A DNA stretch of 64,000 bases, from positions 1 to 64,000 of the forward strand of contig JAJQIL010000002.1 in assembly GCA_021199235.1 (NCBI GenBank), read 5' to 3'. The stretch is from Lachnospiraceae bacterium. Lineage in GTDB: Bacteria > Bacillota > Clostridia > Lachnospirales > Lachnospiraceae. Position 1 is the first letter of the stretch. Every line of letters starts with the position of its first letter. Under the pieces are notes generated by a model. It saw only the letters and a program-made list of their open reading frames with translations. It had not been told where the DNA came from and ran no database searches. The translations under genes were made by a program, and so were the position numbers. Of the stretch, positions 36,399-43,587 are shown piece by piece.

Positions 36399-37203
36399 AG
36401 CTTTTTATGAAATGAAACGTCTCCCATTTGTCAGAAATGTGCCGATAAATGAGCTTTATGAATCACCTGCTATGGCAGACGCATTGGGGCGCCTTACTTA
36501 CGGGGCAGATAATCAGCTGTTCGTTGTTGTCACAGCTGATTCAGGATGCGGAAAATCCACGCTTATGCGTCGCTTTTCAGAATCGCTTCCAAAAGACGAT
36601 TACATAGTCCTTTACGTATCAGATTCAAAGCTGACACCAAGGGGGCTTTATAAGGGGATGCTTGGACAGCTCGGGCTGGAGGCGAAATATTACCGCGGGG
36701 AAGCGAAAAGGCAGCTGCAGAAAGAAGTTGAAGTGCTCCGTGGTGTCCAGAAGAAAAAGGTTGTATGTATTCTGGACGAAGCCCATCTGCTTGAGAAAGA
36801 AACAATAGAGGAATTTCGGTTTCTCCTGAATTTCAAGTTTGATTCTGTAAGCCCCTTGTCGCTTGTTCTTGCCGGGCAGTCAGAACTATGGGATAAGCTC
36901 CGGCTGAAGCGCTATGCAGCAGTACGGCAGAGGATTGATCTGAACTGCATCCTCCCCCATTTGGACAGAGCAGAAACAGAGCGGTATGTAATGTCTCATT
37001 TAAAGTATGCTGATGGAAAGCAGGAGATCTTCACAGACAAAGCCTATGACGCGATCTATAAGGAATCCACAGGCATCGAACGGAGGATCAACCGTATCTG
37101 CGAGAAATGCCTGATGTATGGCTGTCAGCAGGGGAAGCGTCTGATTGATGAGCACGTAGTGCAGTATGTCATTGAACACGAGATGCTGGGAGGTGATGTC
37201 TGA
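36391..37203 (+). CDS. ExeA/TniB-type AAA ATPase of the transposon
   Basis: A 270-residue ATPase, probably the target-choosing partner of the transposase. Walker A is ADSGCGKSTLMRRF (about 50-63) and Walker B VVCILDEAHLL (about 125-135). Sensor segments (VLAGQSELWDKLRL, AAVRQRIDLNCILP) are those of the ExeA/TniB group. The ATG at 36391 (MYKAFYEMKRLPF) gives the family N-terminus. The longer frame to 36226 lies inside the transposase gene and is rejected. The stop overlaps the next start (TGATG). Confidence 0.9.
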   Translation: MYKAFYEMKRLPFVRNVPINELYESPAMADALGRLTYGADNQLFVVVTADSGCGKSTLMRRFSESLPKDDYIVLYVSDSKLTPRGLYKGMLGQLGLEAKYYRGEAKRQLQKEVEVLRGVQKKKVVCILDEAHLLEKETIEEFRFLLNFKFDSVSPLSLVLAGQSELWDKLRLKRYAAVRQRIDLNCILPHLDRAETERYVMSHLKYADGKQEIFTDKAYDAIYKESTGIERRINRICEKCLMYGCQQGKRLIDEHVVQYVIEHEMLGGDV

Positions 37204-37556
37204 TGAAGACAGATAAAGAACGCCGCAGACTCCTGCATGATTCGCTCTGGGAACTGCTGTTTAAATATGCGGCTCTGCGTGACGAGCTGTCCGAAATACT
37301 GCTATCATTCCAATTGATGTACGAAGATATCCAGAATTCCATGGAAGGGATACAGTCTGAAATGGATGATCTGGAAGAACATCTTGAAACATGTGGTTTG
37401 GAACTGCAAGGATTTCATGTGCGAAGCGGATTCTGGGATCCTCTCGACGTGATCGTACAGAACGAACAGACCGGAAATACTAAAGCTAAAATTTGGGATG
37501 GTTCAGAAAACGTGGAAATGTTCGATGAATTTGATGATGAACTTCCATTCGATTGA
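37203..37556 (+). CDS. Small acidic transposon gene (unknown)
   Basis: A 117-residue acidic protein, mainly helical in its first half (MKTDKERRRLLHDSLWELL, then a coiled-coil-like stretch rich in E, D and L at about 35-70), ending in a D/E/F-rich tail (EFDDELPFD). GGAGGTGA lies before the ATG, which overlaps the stop of the ExeA-type gene. No family recognised. Translational coupling suggests it works with the transposition genes or is cargo that shares their transcript. Confidence 0.6.
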   Translation: MKTDKERRRLLHDSLWELLFKYAALRDELSEILLSFQLMYEDIQNSMEGIQSEMDDLEEHLETCGLELQGFHVRSGFWDPLDVIVQNEQTGNTKAKIWDGSENVEMFDEFDDELPFD

Positions 37557-37598
37557 AGAGGCTTTAGCAGATATTTGAACAGCAGGAGGAAAACAGAG

Positions 37599-37916
37599 AT
37601 GAGATTTATTTGTAAAAATGCAGGTGCGGAACAGCCTGAGGGACGCTTCTGGGAAGGCAGGACCGAAAGCATAAAGAGGAACGGCGAAGGATTTGAAGCG
37701 GATGTTTTTGGAAGAGGCAGCCATATGCACATCATTGTCGGGAAATATGTGAGTGGTAATTATGTCTGCATCCCGGGGTGGGGAGTTGGAAGCCCATTGG
37801 CAGCGCTGGATGACAGATTTTGGAACAAGGAACAGTTATCAAGGCATCTCGGTGAGATAGATGCAATAACCTTATCGGAAGCATTATGTGCAATAAAGAA
37901 AGCGGAACTTGCTTAA
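37599..37916 (+). CDS. Small protein near the transposon right end (unknown)
   Basis: A 105-residue protein starting MRFICKNAGAEQPEG with AGGAGG 9 nt upstream. Conserved-looking segments are EADVFGRGSHMHIIVGKYVSGNYVCIPGW and LDDRFWNKEQLS. Similar small proteins, which I recall as possibly DUF6618, occur on mobile elements of Clostridia. No known motif. It is probably cargo. A hairpin GGGGTGG/CCACCCC (37957-37978) follows and may end the transcript. Confidence 0.6.
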   Translation: MRFICKNAGAEQPEGRFWEGRTESIKRNGEGFEADVFGRGSHMHIIVGKYVSGNYVCIPGWGVGSPLAALDDRFWNKEQLSRHLGEIDAITLSEALCAIKKAELA

Positions 37917-38064
37917 AATAGTGTATCGGTTTTTGAGCAGAACAACAAACAATCACGGGGTGGTATTTTCCACCCCAAATGTATAGATACAAGTGACAGC
38001 TTTCTTGGCAAATGAGGGTCAAAATATCAAAGCTATAGACGGTCAAGAGAGCCGAGCATTAACA

Positions 38065-38408
38065 ATATGAGTAAGAAGCTCGCGGACTATCCGAAATTGA
38101 AAGAGATGATTTATGGCATTCTGTTTCAGGGCAGAAAATATTCCTATGAAGCGGAAAATGATAAAATCCGAATAGGAGAAATGTTTGGCTTTTTGAAGGA
38201 AAAGGACGGGACAGTATGTGTTTCTAACCGGATTTTTGAGATGAAGCTTTATAATCTGTATCTTTCTGAGGAAGAGACAGATACCAAAATGTTTACGACT
38301 GCAGAGATGGAGAAAAATCAGTTTGTTGTGGGCGGCCGCCTTCAGATGGATCTGGTTCTGAAAAAATTCTGCGAGTATTTTGAAGAAATATTGCGCTCTG
38401 CGCATTAA
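38065..38408 (+). pseudogene. AAA-ATPase-like gene, 3' part after the transposon
   Basis: Begins with the right target duplication. The first codons MSKKLADYPKLKEMIYGILF continue the sequence broken at 34214. The fragment ends FCEYFEEILRSAH at 38408. The ATG at 38067 is the methionine of the host gene inside the duplication, not a real start, and no ribosome site precedes it. A perfect bidirectional terminator follows. Confidence 0.88.
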
Positions 38409-38435
38409 AAAAATCCCCCGCTTCGGGGGATTTTT
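38409..38435. terminator. Bidirectional terminator between the AAA fragment and the BlaI gene
   Basis: AAAAATCCCCCG pairs with CGGGGGATTTTT around CTT. It serves convergent genes. Confidence 0.95.
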
Positions 38436-38444
38436 ACGTCCGGC

Positions 38445-38837
38445 TTATGACGCGGCCTGCTTCTTTTTCTCCTGCAGGAGCTGCTCCAGTTCATCCAGAA
38501 CCGACGGATCCTGCACGGCATCCAGAAGCGCCGCAAAAAGGTCTTTGATGGATTCCTATGAAAAGTTCCTGCCTTCGGTGATCTGCCGGATCTCGAACTG
38601 CTCTCGCGTAGATATGGCTGCAAATGCGCGTCCGAAGTTCCTTCCGGTCCGGACAAGAGACTCCGATCGGATCATCTCTTTGTCAAGCAGTGAATTAATC
38701 AGTAGGTGGATATAGCTTTTTTTCCAGGTTCGCTCAGGTGTCAGATTCACTATCTCCGTTGCGGTTAATGGCCTGTCTGTATTCCAAAGCAAATCCATGA
38801 TTTCTCTCTCAGATTTAGTAAGTGTTGTTTGCTTCAA
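38445..38837 (-). pseudogene. BlaI/MecI-type repressor with an in-frame amber codon
   Basis: The minus-strand frame starts at a TTG with GGGAGGA 9 nt upstream and reads KQTTLTKSEREIMDLLWN, the winged helix of BlaI/MecI repressors. After 93 residues (ITEGRNFS) a TAG (38556-38558) interrupts. The same frame continues with ESIKDLFAALLDAV, the usual dimerisation end, and stops at TAA (38445-38447). The total of 131 codons is normal for BlaI. It is a single nonsense change, not a frameshift. The truncated product would keep the DNA-binding domain. No blaR1-type partner or beta-lactamase gene lies next to it. Confidence 0.82.
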
Positions 38838-39103
38838 AATAGTGTTCCTCCCATTTAACTCTTTTGGTAACTGATTTGTTGCTTGTTCACAGGTTTACCC
38901 GTGCTTTCCGTTAGATGATAGATGATTCGAGCGAAAATGTCAATACAAAATAATGCATTGCTCGACGATTTAAGACAAAAGAAGTTATTGTTAGAAAAAA
39001 TATAATATTATGACGTTTTATAAGCCTGTTTATATTTAATTTATTTGATAATACTACGGATTGCTACGTGCTTCGCATTTCCTTGTATTATGCATATTGC
39101 CGG

Positions 39104-39132
39104 TTGATTTTTTAATAAAGAAGCCTTACAAT
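39104..39132 (+). promoter_or_regulatory. Promoter of the LCP-family gene
   Basis: TTGATT (39104-39109), 17 bp, TACAAT (39127-39132), 39 bp before the start. The gap 38838-39170 is AT-rich and holds nothing else that I recognise. Confidence 0.7.
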
Positions 39133-39170
39133 GAAAAACAGCAATTTTAAGAATTCAGGAGGATAGTAAG

Positions 39171-40088
39171 ATGAGACATACAGGAAAGCTTTTTGGAGAG
39201 GCATTGAGCCGCCTGTTGGTGATGCTCGCGCTGGCTGCGCTGGTGTTGAGCGGAGTGTCCGGCAGGTACGTGATGAGTGTCAGGGCGGAGGAAAGCGAGA
39301 CTGAAGCGGCTTCCGTATCTCTTCCGGGCGGAGAGGACATTTACAGCATTCTTCTGATCGGCTCGGACCGCAGGGAGGACAACTGGAACGGCAATTCTGA
39401 CGTCATGATCGTGATGACGGTGAATACCAACACGCAGAAGATCATTCTGACGTCCTATATGCGTGACCTGTACGCGGACATTCCGGGATACGGGGTGCAT
39501 AAGCTGAATTACGCGTATGCGGCTGCCGGCGCGGACAAGCTGATCGAGACGCTGGAAGAAAGCTATGACATTGAGATCGACAATTATGCGGCGGTGGATT
39601 TTGATGGTATGGCAGATATCGTGGATCTGCTCGGCGGCGTGGATGTCGCGCTGAATGAGGACGAGGTGGAATATCTGAATCAGGAGCTGGAAGTGGCGGA
39701 GGAGCAGTCGGATGAGGAGGACGCGGATACGATCTATCATCTGACCGGCGCGCAGGCGGTATCCTATATGCGGATCCGCTATGTGGGCAACGCGGATTAT
39801 GAGCGTACACAGCGCCAGAGAAATGTCCTTTCGGAGATCTTCGAGAACGCGAAGGAGATGAGCGCGGCTGAACTGACAGAGCTGGCGCAGGAGATCCTGG
39901 AAATGACCGACCACGACATCAGCGCTCTGGATATGATCTCTCTGCTGGGATCGCTGTCCGGACTGACCGAATATGAGCTGGTGGAGAACCGGATCCCGTA
40001 TGACGGACTGTATACCACTCAGGATGAGATGCTGGTACCGGATTTTGAAGCGACGATTGAGAAGCTTCACGAGGTGCTGTACGAGTAA
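39171..40088 (+). CDS. LytR-CpsA-Psr family cell-wall transferase
   Basis: A 305-residue protein that probably attaches an anionic polymer to peptidoglycan outside the membrane. One N-terminal membrane helix (about 12-35) is followed by the LCP domain (about 57-250) with ILLIGSDRRED, the Arg-containing TSYMRDLYADIPGYG and KLNYAYAAAG segments, and the later RIRYVGNADYERTQRQRNVL motif, all with the arginines and aspartates that bind polyprenyl phosphate. AGGAGGA precedes the ATG. Monocistronic by layout. Confidence 0.9.
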   Translation: MRHTGKLFGEALSRLLVMLALAALVLSGVSGRYVMSVRAEESETEAASVSLPGGEDIYSILLIGSDRREDNWNGNSDVMIVMTVNTNTQKIILTSYMRDLYADIPGYGVHKLNYAYAAAGADKLIETLEESYDIEIDNYAAVDFDGMADIVDLLGGVDVALNEDEVEYLNQELEVAEEQSDEEDADTIYHLTGAQAVSYMRIRYVGNADYERTQRQRNVLSEIFENAKEMSAAELTELAQEILEMTDHDISALDMISLLGSLSGLTEYELVENRIPYDGLYTTQDEMLVPDFEATIEKLHEVLYE

Positions 40089-40215
40089 GTACTTTGTCAA
40101 AATATGTAGAATACGGGCTTGCAATTTCCGTACTTTGGTGATAGAATCTTAATGATTTTTTTAGAAAAAATTTATGATTCTTTCGAAATTTTGCGGACGA
40201 TGGAGCCGATATGAG

Positions 40216-40254
40216 ACCTGTACGGTTGAATTCCACCGTGCAGGTTTTTTTCTT
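40216..40254 (+). terminator. Terminator after the LCP gene
   Basis: ACCTG-ACGGT pairs with ACCGT-CAGGT around TGAATTCC and is followed by a T run. It lies inside the longer reading frame of the next gene and argues for that gene's later start. Confidence 0.85.
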
Positions 40255-40348
40255 TAAAATATCGCGGAACTGTACGGATGATTCAGGAACCGTATCTGCG
40301 AGGCTTGATGGATGTGCTTTATTGGCAAAGAGAAAGGCGAAGGACTGT

Positions 40349-40840
40349 ATGGATCTGACACAGCCATTTGAGAAGCTGGTTAGCCGTTTTGAGGCTTATT
40401 ATGATGTGAAGAGAGAGGATGTGACGCCTCCGTTCGACGCGGAAGCGGAATTCCACTCGCATGACGCGCAGTTTTTTCTGGTGCGCAGCGCCACGATTTC
40501 CGAGGCCGAGTCGCACGAATACGTTTACTTTGCGAAGCGGGATGTTCTGGATGAAGATGCCCTTCGCGCCATGGATGAGAAAGCCTGGGAAGAAGGCCTT
40601 GCTCATGTGACTCCGCATAAGGATCACAGGAACAGCGACGTCTCCCTGATCATTCTGGCAAATGAGATCACGGAGGGAGCCGCGGCGCTTGTGCCGAAGC
40701 TTCGCCATTATAAGAGTTACCAGTTTTCACTCCAGGGTTGGAGTCAGTACCGTTTGATTGCTGTTGAGTCTTCCACAGGCCGCATTGTCTTTAACCGCCA
40801 GGGCAAAGACCTGAAGAAGCTCATAAGCGATATATTTTAA
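40349..40840 (+). CDS. Conserved protein of unknown function
   Basis: A 163-residue soluble protein starting MDLTQPFEKLVSRFEAYYDV. AAGGA lies 5-6 nt before this ATG, and the upstream part of the frame contains a terminator, so the start at 40211 is rejected. Features are a His/Asp-containing segment (EFHSHDAQFFLVRSA), AHVTPHKDHRNSDVSLIILAN and a beta-strand end (FSLQGWSQYRLIAVE). No signal peptide or membrane helix. I do not recognise the family. The multi-hairpin element follows immediately. Confidence 0.6.
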   Translation: MDLTQPFEKLVSRFEAYYDVKREDVTPPFDAEAEFHSHDAQFFLVRSATISEAESHEYVYFAKRDVLDEDALRAMDEKAWEEGLAHVTPHKDHRNSDVSLIILANEITEGAAALVPKLRHYKSYQFSLQGWSQYRLIAVESSTGRIVFNRQGKDLKKLISDIF

Positions 40841-40843
40841 CAA

Positions 40844-41005
40844 TCCTGAACAGTATCAAAATGTAGATACAGCACGTGCAGATTTATCTGCTAAGTGCTG
40901 AAGCTACATTTTGGAATGGGCGGGACGCCCATTAGCCACAGGCATATGATGCGCCAGCAGCATATAGCCTGCAAGGCAGGCGGCCTGCGGCGTATCTGTT
41001 CAGGA
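40844..41005 (+). repeat. 162-bp element of four hairpins with inverted ends, before cstA
   Basis: The ends TCCTGAACAGTATC (40844-40857) and GTATCTGTTCAGGA (40992-41005) are near-perfect inverted repeats and contain CTGAACAG, the core of the 27-bp motif. Inside lie a long nested stem (40857-40913: CAAAATGTAG/CTACATTTTG, AGCAC/GTGCT, GCAGA/TCTGC), ATGGGC/GCCCAT (40916-40932), a third stem around CAGGCATATGATGC, and GCCTGC/GCAGGC. It ends 27 bp before the cstA start, so it would form most of the leader RNA. Confidence 0.75.
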
Positions 41006-41032
41006 ACAAAGTAAAAAAGGAGAGAGGAACAA

Positions 41033-42739
41033 ATGACAGCATTATTAATCATTCTGGTAGCCATTGTACTGCTGGTCATAGGTTATGTCTACTATGGCTC
41101 ATGGCTCGCGAAGCAGTGGGGGATTGACCCGAAAAGAAAGACACCGGCTTATACGCTGGAAGATGGCGTCGATTACTGTGCGGCAAAACCGCAGGTACTG
41201 ATGGGACATCATTATTCGTCCATCGCGGGTGCAGGCCCGATCAACGGCCCGATCCAGGCGTCTGTATTCGGCTGGGTGCCGGTATTCCTGTGGTGCGTAA
41301 TCGGCGGTATTTTCTTTGGCGGTGTTCAGGACTTCGGTTCCCTGTTCGCTTCCATTCGTCATGACGGCAAGTCCGTAGGCGAGATCATCAAAGATTCCAT
41401 GGGTAAGAGAGCACAGAGACTCTTCACGATCTTTGCGCTGCTGGTTCTGCTTCTGGTCATCGCATCCTTCGTAAACGTTGTAGCCGGTACCTTCTACACG
41501 GCAGCAGGCGGCGGCGTTGGCTTTGTGACGAACCCGACGGGCAACCAGACGACGGCTATGATTTCTCTGCTGTTCATCGTTCTTGCTATCATCTACGGTA
41601 TCGTGACGAACCGCTTCGGCGTAAAGACGACACCGGCTACGATCGGCGGTATCATCTGCATCTGCCTGATGGTTGCGCTTGGCCTGAATGTTGGTTTTGC
41701 CATGAGCCGTGTTGCATGGATCGTATTCATCGGCGCTTATATCACGATCGCTTCTCTGGTTCCGGTATGGATCCTGCTGCAGCCGCGTGATTATCTGTCC
41801 AGCTTCCTGCTTTACGCAATGATGGCGGTAGCACTCATTGGTATTGTCTTCTCCGCATTTGGCGGCGGCGCTGCGACATTCAATATGCCGGCATTTACCG
41901 GCTGGAGTACCAACCTTGGTACGATGTTCCCGGTACTGTTCATCACGGTAGCCTGCGGTGCCTGTTCCGGTTTCCACAGCCTGATCGCGACCGGTACGAC
42001 TTCCAAGCAGATCTCGAGCGAGGCGGATGCGAAGCCAATCGGTTACGGCTCCATGCTGATCGAGTCTGCTCTTGGTATCATTGCCCTGATCGCGGTTGGT
42101 ATGGTTTATGAGACTTATACAAGCGGTGGCTTTGGTTCACCGGCGGTTGCGTTTGCTTCCGGTATCGCTCTGATGTTCGGTACGGACGGCACGGCTGTCA
42201 ACAATGTGATCAAAGCGCTCCTGACCCTTGCGGTTTCCGTATTTGCGCTGACTTCTCTGGATACAGGTACACGTCTGAGCCGTTTCATGTTCTCAGAGCT
42301 GTTCCTGAAAGAGGGTGAGGCTTCTTACAAGGATGCGACGGGTATCCGCAAGGTGCTTGCATATCCGCTGTTCGGTACGGTATTTATGGTAGTGGTTGGC
42401 TGTATCCTTGGCGGCCTCAGCCTGTCTCAGATCTGGTCTCTGTTCGGCGCAGCAAACCAGCTGCTCGCAGGTATCGCTCTGATGGCGATCGCTGCATGGC
42501 TTGGCAATGCCGGCAAGAACAATAAGATGTTCTTCGTACCGATGATCTTCATGCTTGCTGCTACGCTGACCTATCTGGTCATGACGGTTCAGAAGAAGAT
42601 CGTCCTCATCGGCAACGGCGGCGCTGCATGGGGCGACTGGTTCCAGTTTATCTTTGCGGCTGCTATGGCAGTCCTGGCTGTCATCCTTGTGGTGGAAGGC
42701 GTACAGGTATTCGCTGCACAGGCAAAGAAGAAGAAATAA
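41033..42739 (+). CDS. cstA: CstA-family carbon-starvation transporter
   Basis: A 568-residue polytopic membrane protein with about 14-16 hydrophobic helices. CstA proteins take up peptides or pyruvate. The family start is clear (YYGSWLAKQWGIDPKRKTPAY, HHYSSIAGAGPINGPIQA) and the CSGFHSLIATGTTSKQI segment is conserved. The short C-terminus (AAQAKKKK) places it with the shorter clostridial type. The substrate cannot be read from sequence. AAGGAGAGAGG precedes the ATG. Its leader is the multi-hairpin element, which may control it. A strong terminator follows. Confidence 0.92.
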   Translation: MTALLIILVAIVLLVIGYVYYGSWLAKQWGIDPKRKTPAYTLEDGVDYCAAKPQVLMGHHYSSIAGAGPINGPIQASVFGWVPVFLWCVIGGIFFGGVQDFGSLFASIRHDGKSVGEIIKDSMGKRAQRLFTIFALLVLLLVIASFVNVVAGTFYTAAGGGVGFVTNPTGNQTTAMISLLFIVLAIIYGIVTNRFGVKTTPATIGGIICICLMVALGLNVGFAMSRVAWIVFIGAYITIASLVPVWILLQPRDYLSSFLLYAMMAVALIGIVFSAFGGGAATFNMPAFTGWSTNLGTMFPVLFITVACGACSGFHSLIATGTTSKQISSEADAKPIGYGSMLIESALGIIALIAVGMVYETYTSGGFGSPAVAFASGIALMFGTDGTAVNNVIKALLTLAVSVFALTSLDTGTRLSRFMFSELFLKEGEASYKDATGIRKVLAYPLFGTVFMVVVGCILGGLSLSQIWSLFGAANQLLAGIALMAIAAWLGNAGKNNKMFFVPMIFMLAATLTYLVMTVQKKIVLIGNGGAAWGDWFQFIFAAAMAVLAVILVVEGVQVFAAQAKKKK

Positions 42740-42801
42740 GATAGTTTCCCTGCGCGGGAGGACAGGTTCTGATCCGCGCGGCTGATAAAATCAGATATGG
42801 G

Positions 42802-42838
42802 TACCTCTGCCGGAGTTTCCGGCAGAGGTAAATTTTTT
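42802..42838 (+). terminator. cstA terminator
   Basis: TACCTCTGCCGG pairs with CCGGCAGAGGTA around a short loop, followed by AATTTTTT. Confidence 0.92.
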
Positions 42839-42880
42839 CACAGTTCCGGAGGGCAGGCCCGATTTGCTGTTCACTACTGG

Positions 42881-42909
42881 TTGCGAAAAATGGCGGATAA
42901 TGCTATACT
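42881..42909 (+). promoter_or_regulatory. apt-rel promoter
   Basis: TTGCGA (42881-42886), 17 bp, TATACT (42904-42909), 51 bp before apt. Confidence 0.7.
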
Positions 42910-42960
42910 CTTAAAAATTGGTAACAGCATCGTAAAGGTTTTCGTAAGGGGGATAAGAAT

Positions 42961-43485
42961 ATGAAGAAACTGGAAGACTACGTAAGGAGCATTCCGGATT
43001 TTCCGGAGGAAGGAATTATTTTCCGCGATGTTACGAGCATTCTGCAGGATGCGGATGGACTTCAGCTTTCTATTGATCAGATTCAGGAAAAGCTGGAGGG
43101 CGTGGATTTTGACGTGGTCGTCGGCACGGAATCCAGAGGATTTATTTTTGGTATGCCGGTTGCATATAATCTGCATAAGCCATTTATTCCGGTGCGCAAG
43201 AAGGGCAAGCTTCCCTGCGAGACGATTTCGAAGGAATATGCGTTGGAGTACGGCACCGCGACGATTGAAATGCATAAAGATTCCATTAAGCCTGGCCAGA
43301 AGGTCGTGGTGATTGACGATCTGATCGCGACCGGAGGTACGATCGAGGCGGCGATCCAGCTGATCGAGGAGCTTGGCGGCGAGGTGGTCAAGGTTGTGTT
43401 TCTGATGGAGCTGGCCGGTCTGAAAGGCCGTGAGAAGCTGGCGAAGTATGACGTGGATTCCGTGATCTGTTATGAAGGCAAATGA
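42961..43485 (+). CDS. apt: Adenine phosphoribosyltransferase
   Basis: Salvages adenine to AMP with PRPP. The 174-residue length and the start MKKLEDYVRSIPDFPEEGIIFRD are those of Apt. The PRPP loop is VVVIDDLIATGGT (about 117-129), and the adenine-binding segment includes TESRGFIFG. GTAAGGGGG lies upstream of the ATG. It precedes rel by 102 bp, an arrangement common in Firmicutes. Confidence 0.96.
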   Translation: MKKLEDYVRSIPDFPEEGIIFRDVTSILQDADGLQLSIDQIQEKLEGVDFDVVVGTESRGFIFGMPVAYNLHKPFIPVRKKGKLPCETISKEYALEYGTATIEMHKDSIKPGQKVVVIDDLIATGGTIEAAIQLIEELGGEVVKVVFLMELAGLKGREKLAKYDVDSVICYEGK

Positions 43486-43587
43486 CATCCAGCCTGTTTT
43501 TGGGGGCGGCGATGCGGAAGCATCTGATGGAGGAATCCTGTTCAGACGAAACAGAATGGTATAGACCGGGAAGGGTGGTGAGAAAGG

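Larger units (their letters stand above)
34215..38064 (+). mobile_element. 3.85-kb DDE/AAA transposon (TniA-TniB-like) inserted in the AAA gene
   Basis: The ends are inverted copies: left TGTTGTTGCTAAACTC, right (complement) TGTTAATGCTCGGCTC. TGACC lies at positions 20-24 from both tips and TTGACC recurs at 43-48 from the right tip, like transposase-binding repeats of Mu/Tn7/Tn5053-type elements. Content: DUF6431 protein, DDE transposase, ExeA-type ATPase and two small genes, all on the plus strand. Removing the element and one ATATGAG joins NTLFDDMS to KKLADYPKLKEM in frame, which proves the insertion. Confidence 0.92.

Noticed and set aside
38067-38408. Independent small gene after the transposon
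   Set aside because: Its ATG lies in the target duplication and its sequence continues the interrupted AAA gene.
38556-38558. Pyrrolysine or other recoding at the BlaI amber codon
   Set aside because: No pyl genes or recoding signals are seen and BlaI proteins do not need it. A nonsense mutation is simpler.
38405-38656. Alternative frame for the BlaI end
   Set aside because: The true C-terminus reads in the original frame after the amber codon. This frame encodes an Arg/Pro-rich shadow.
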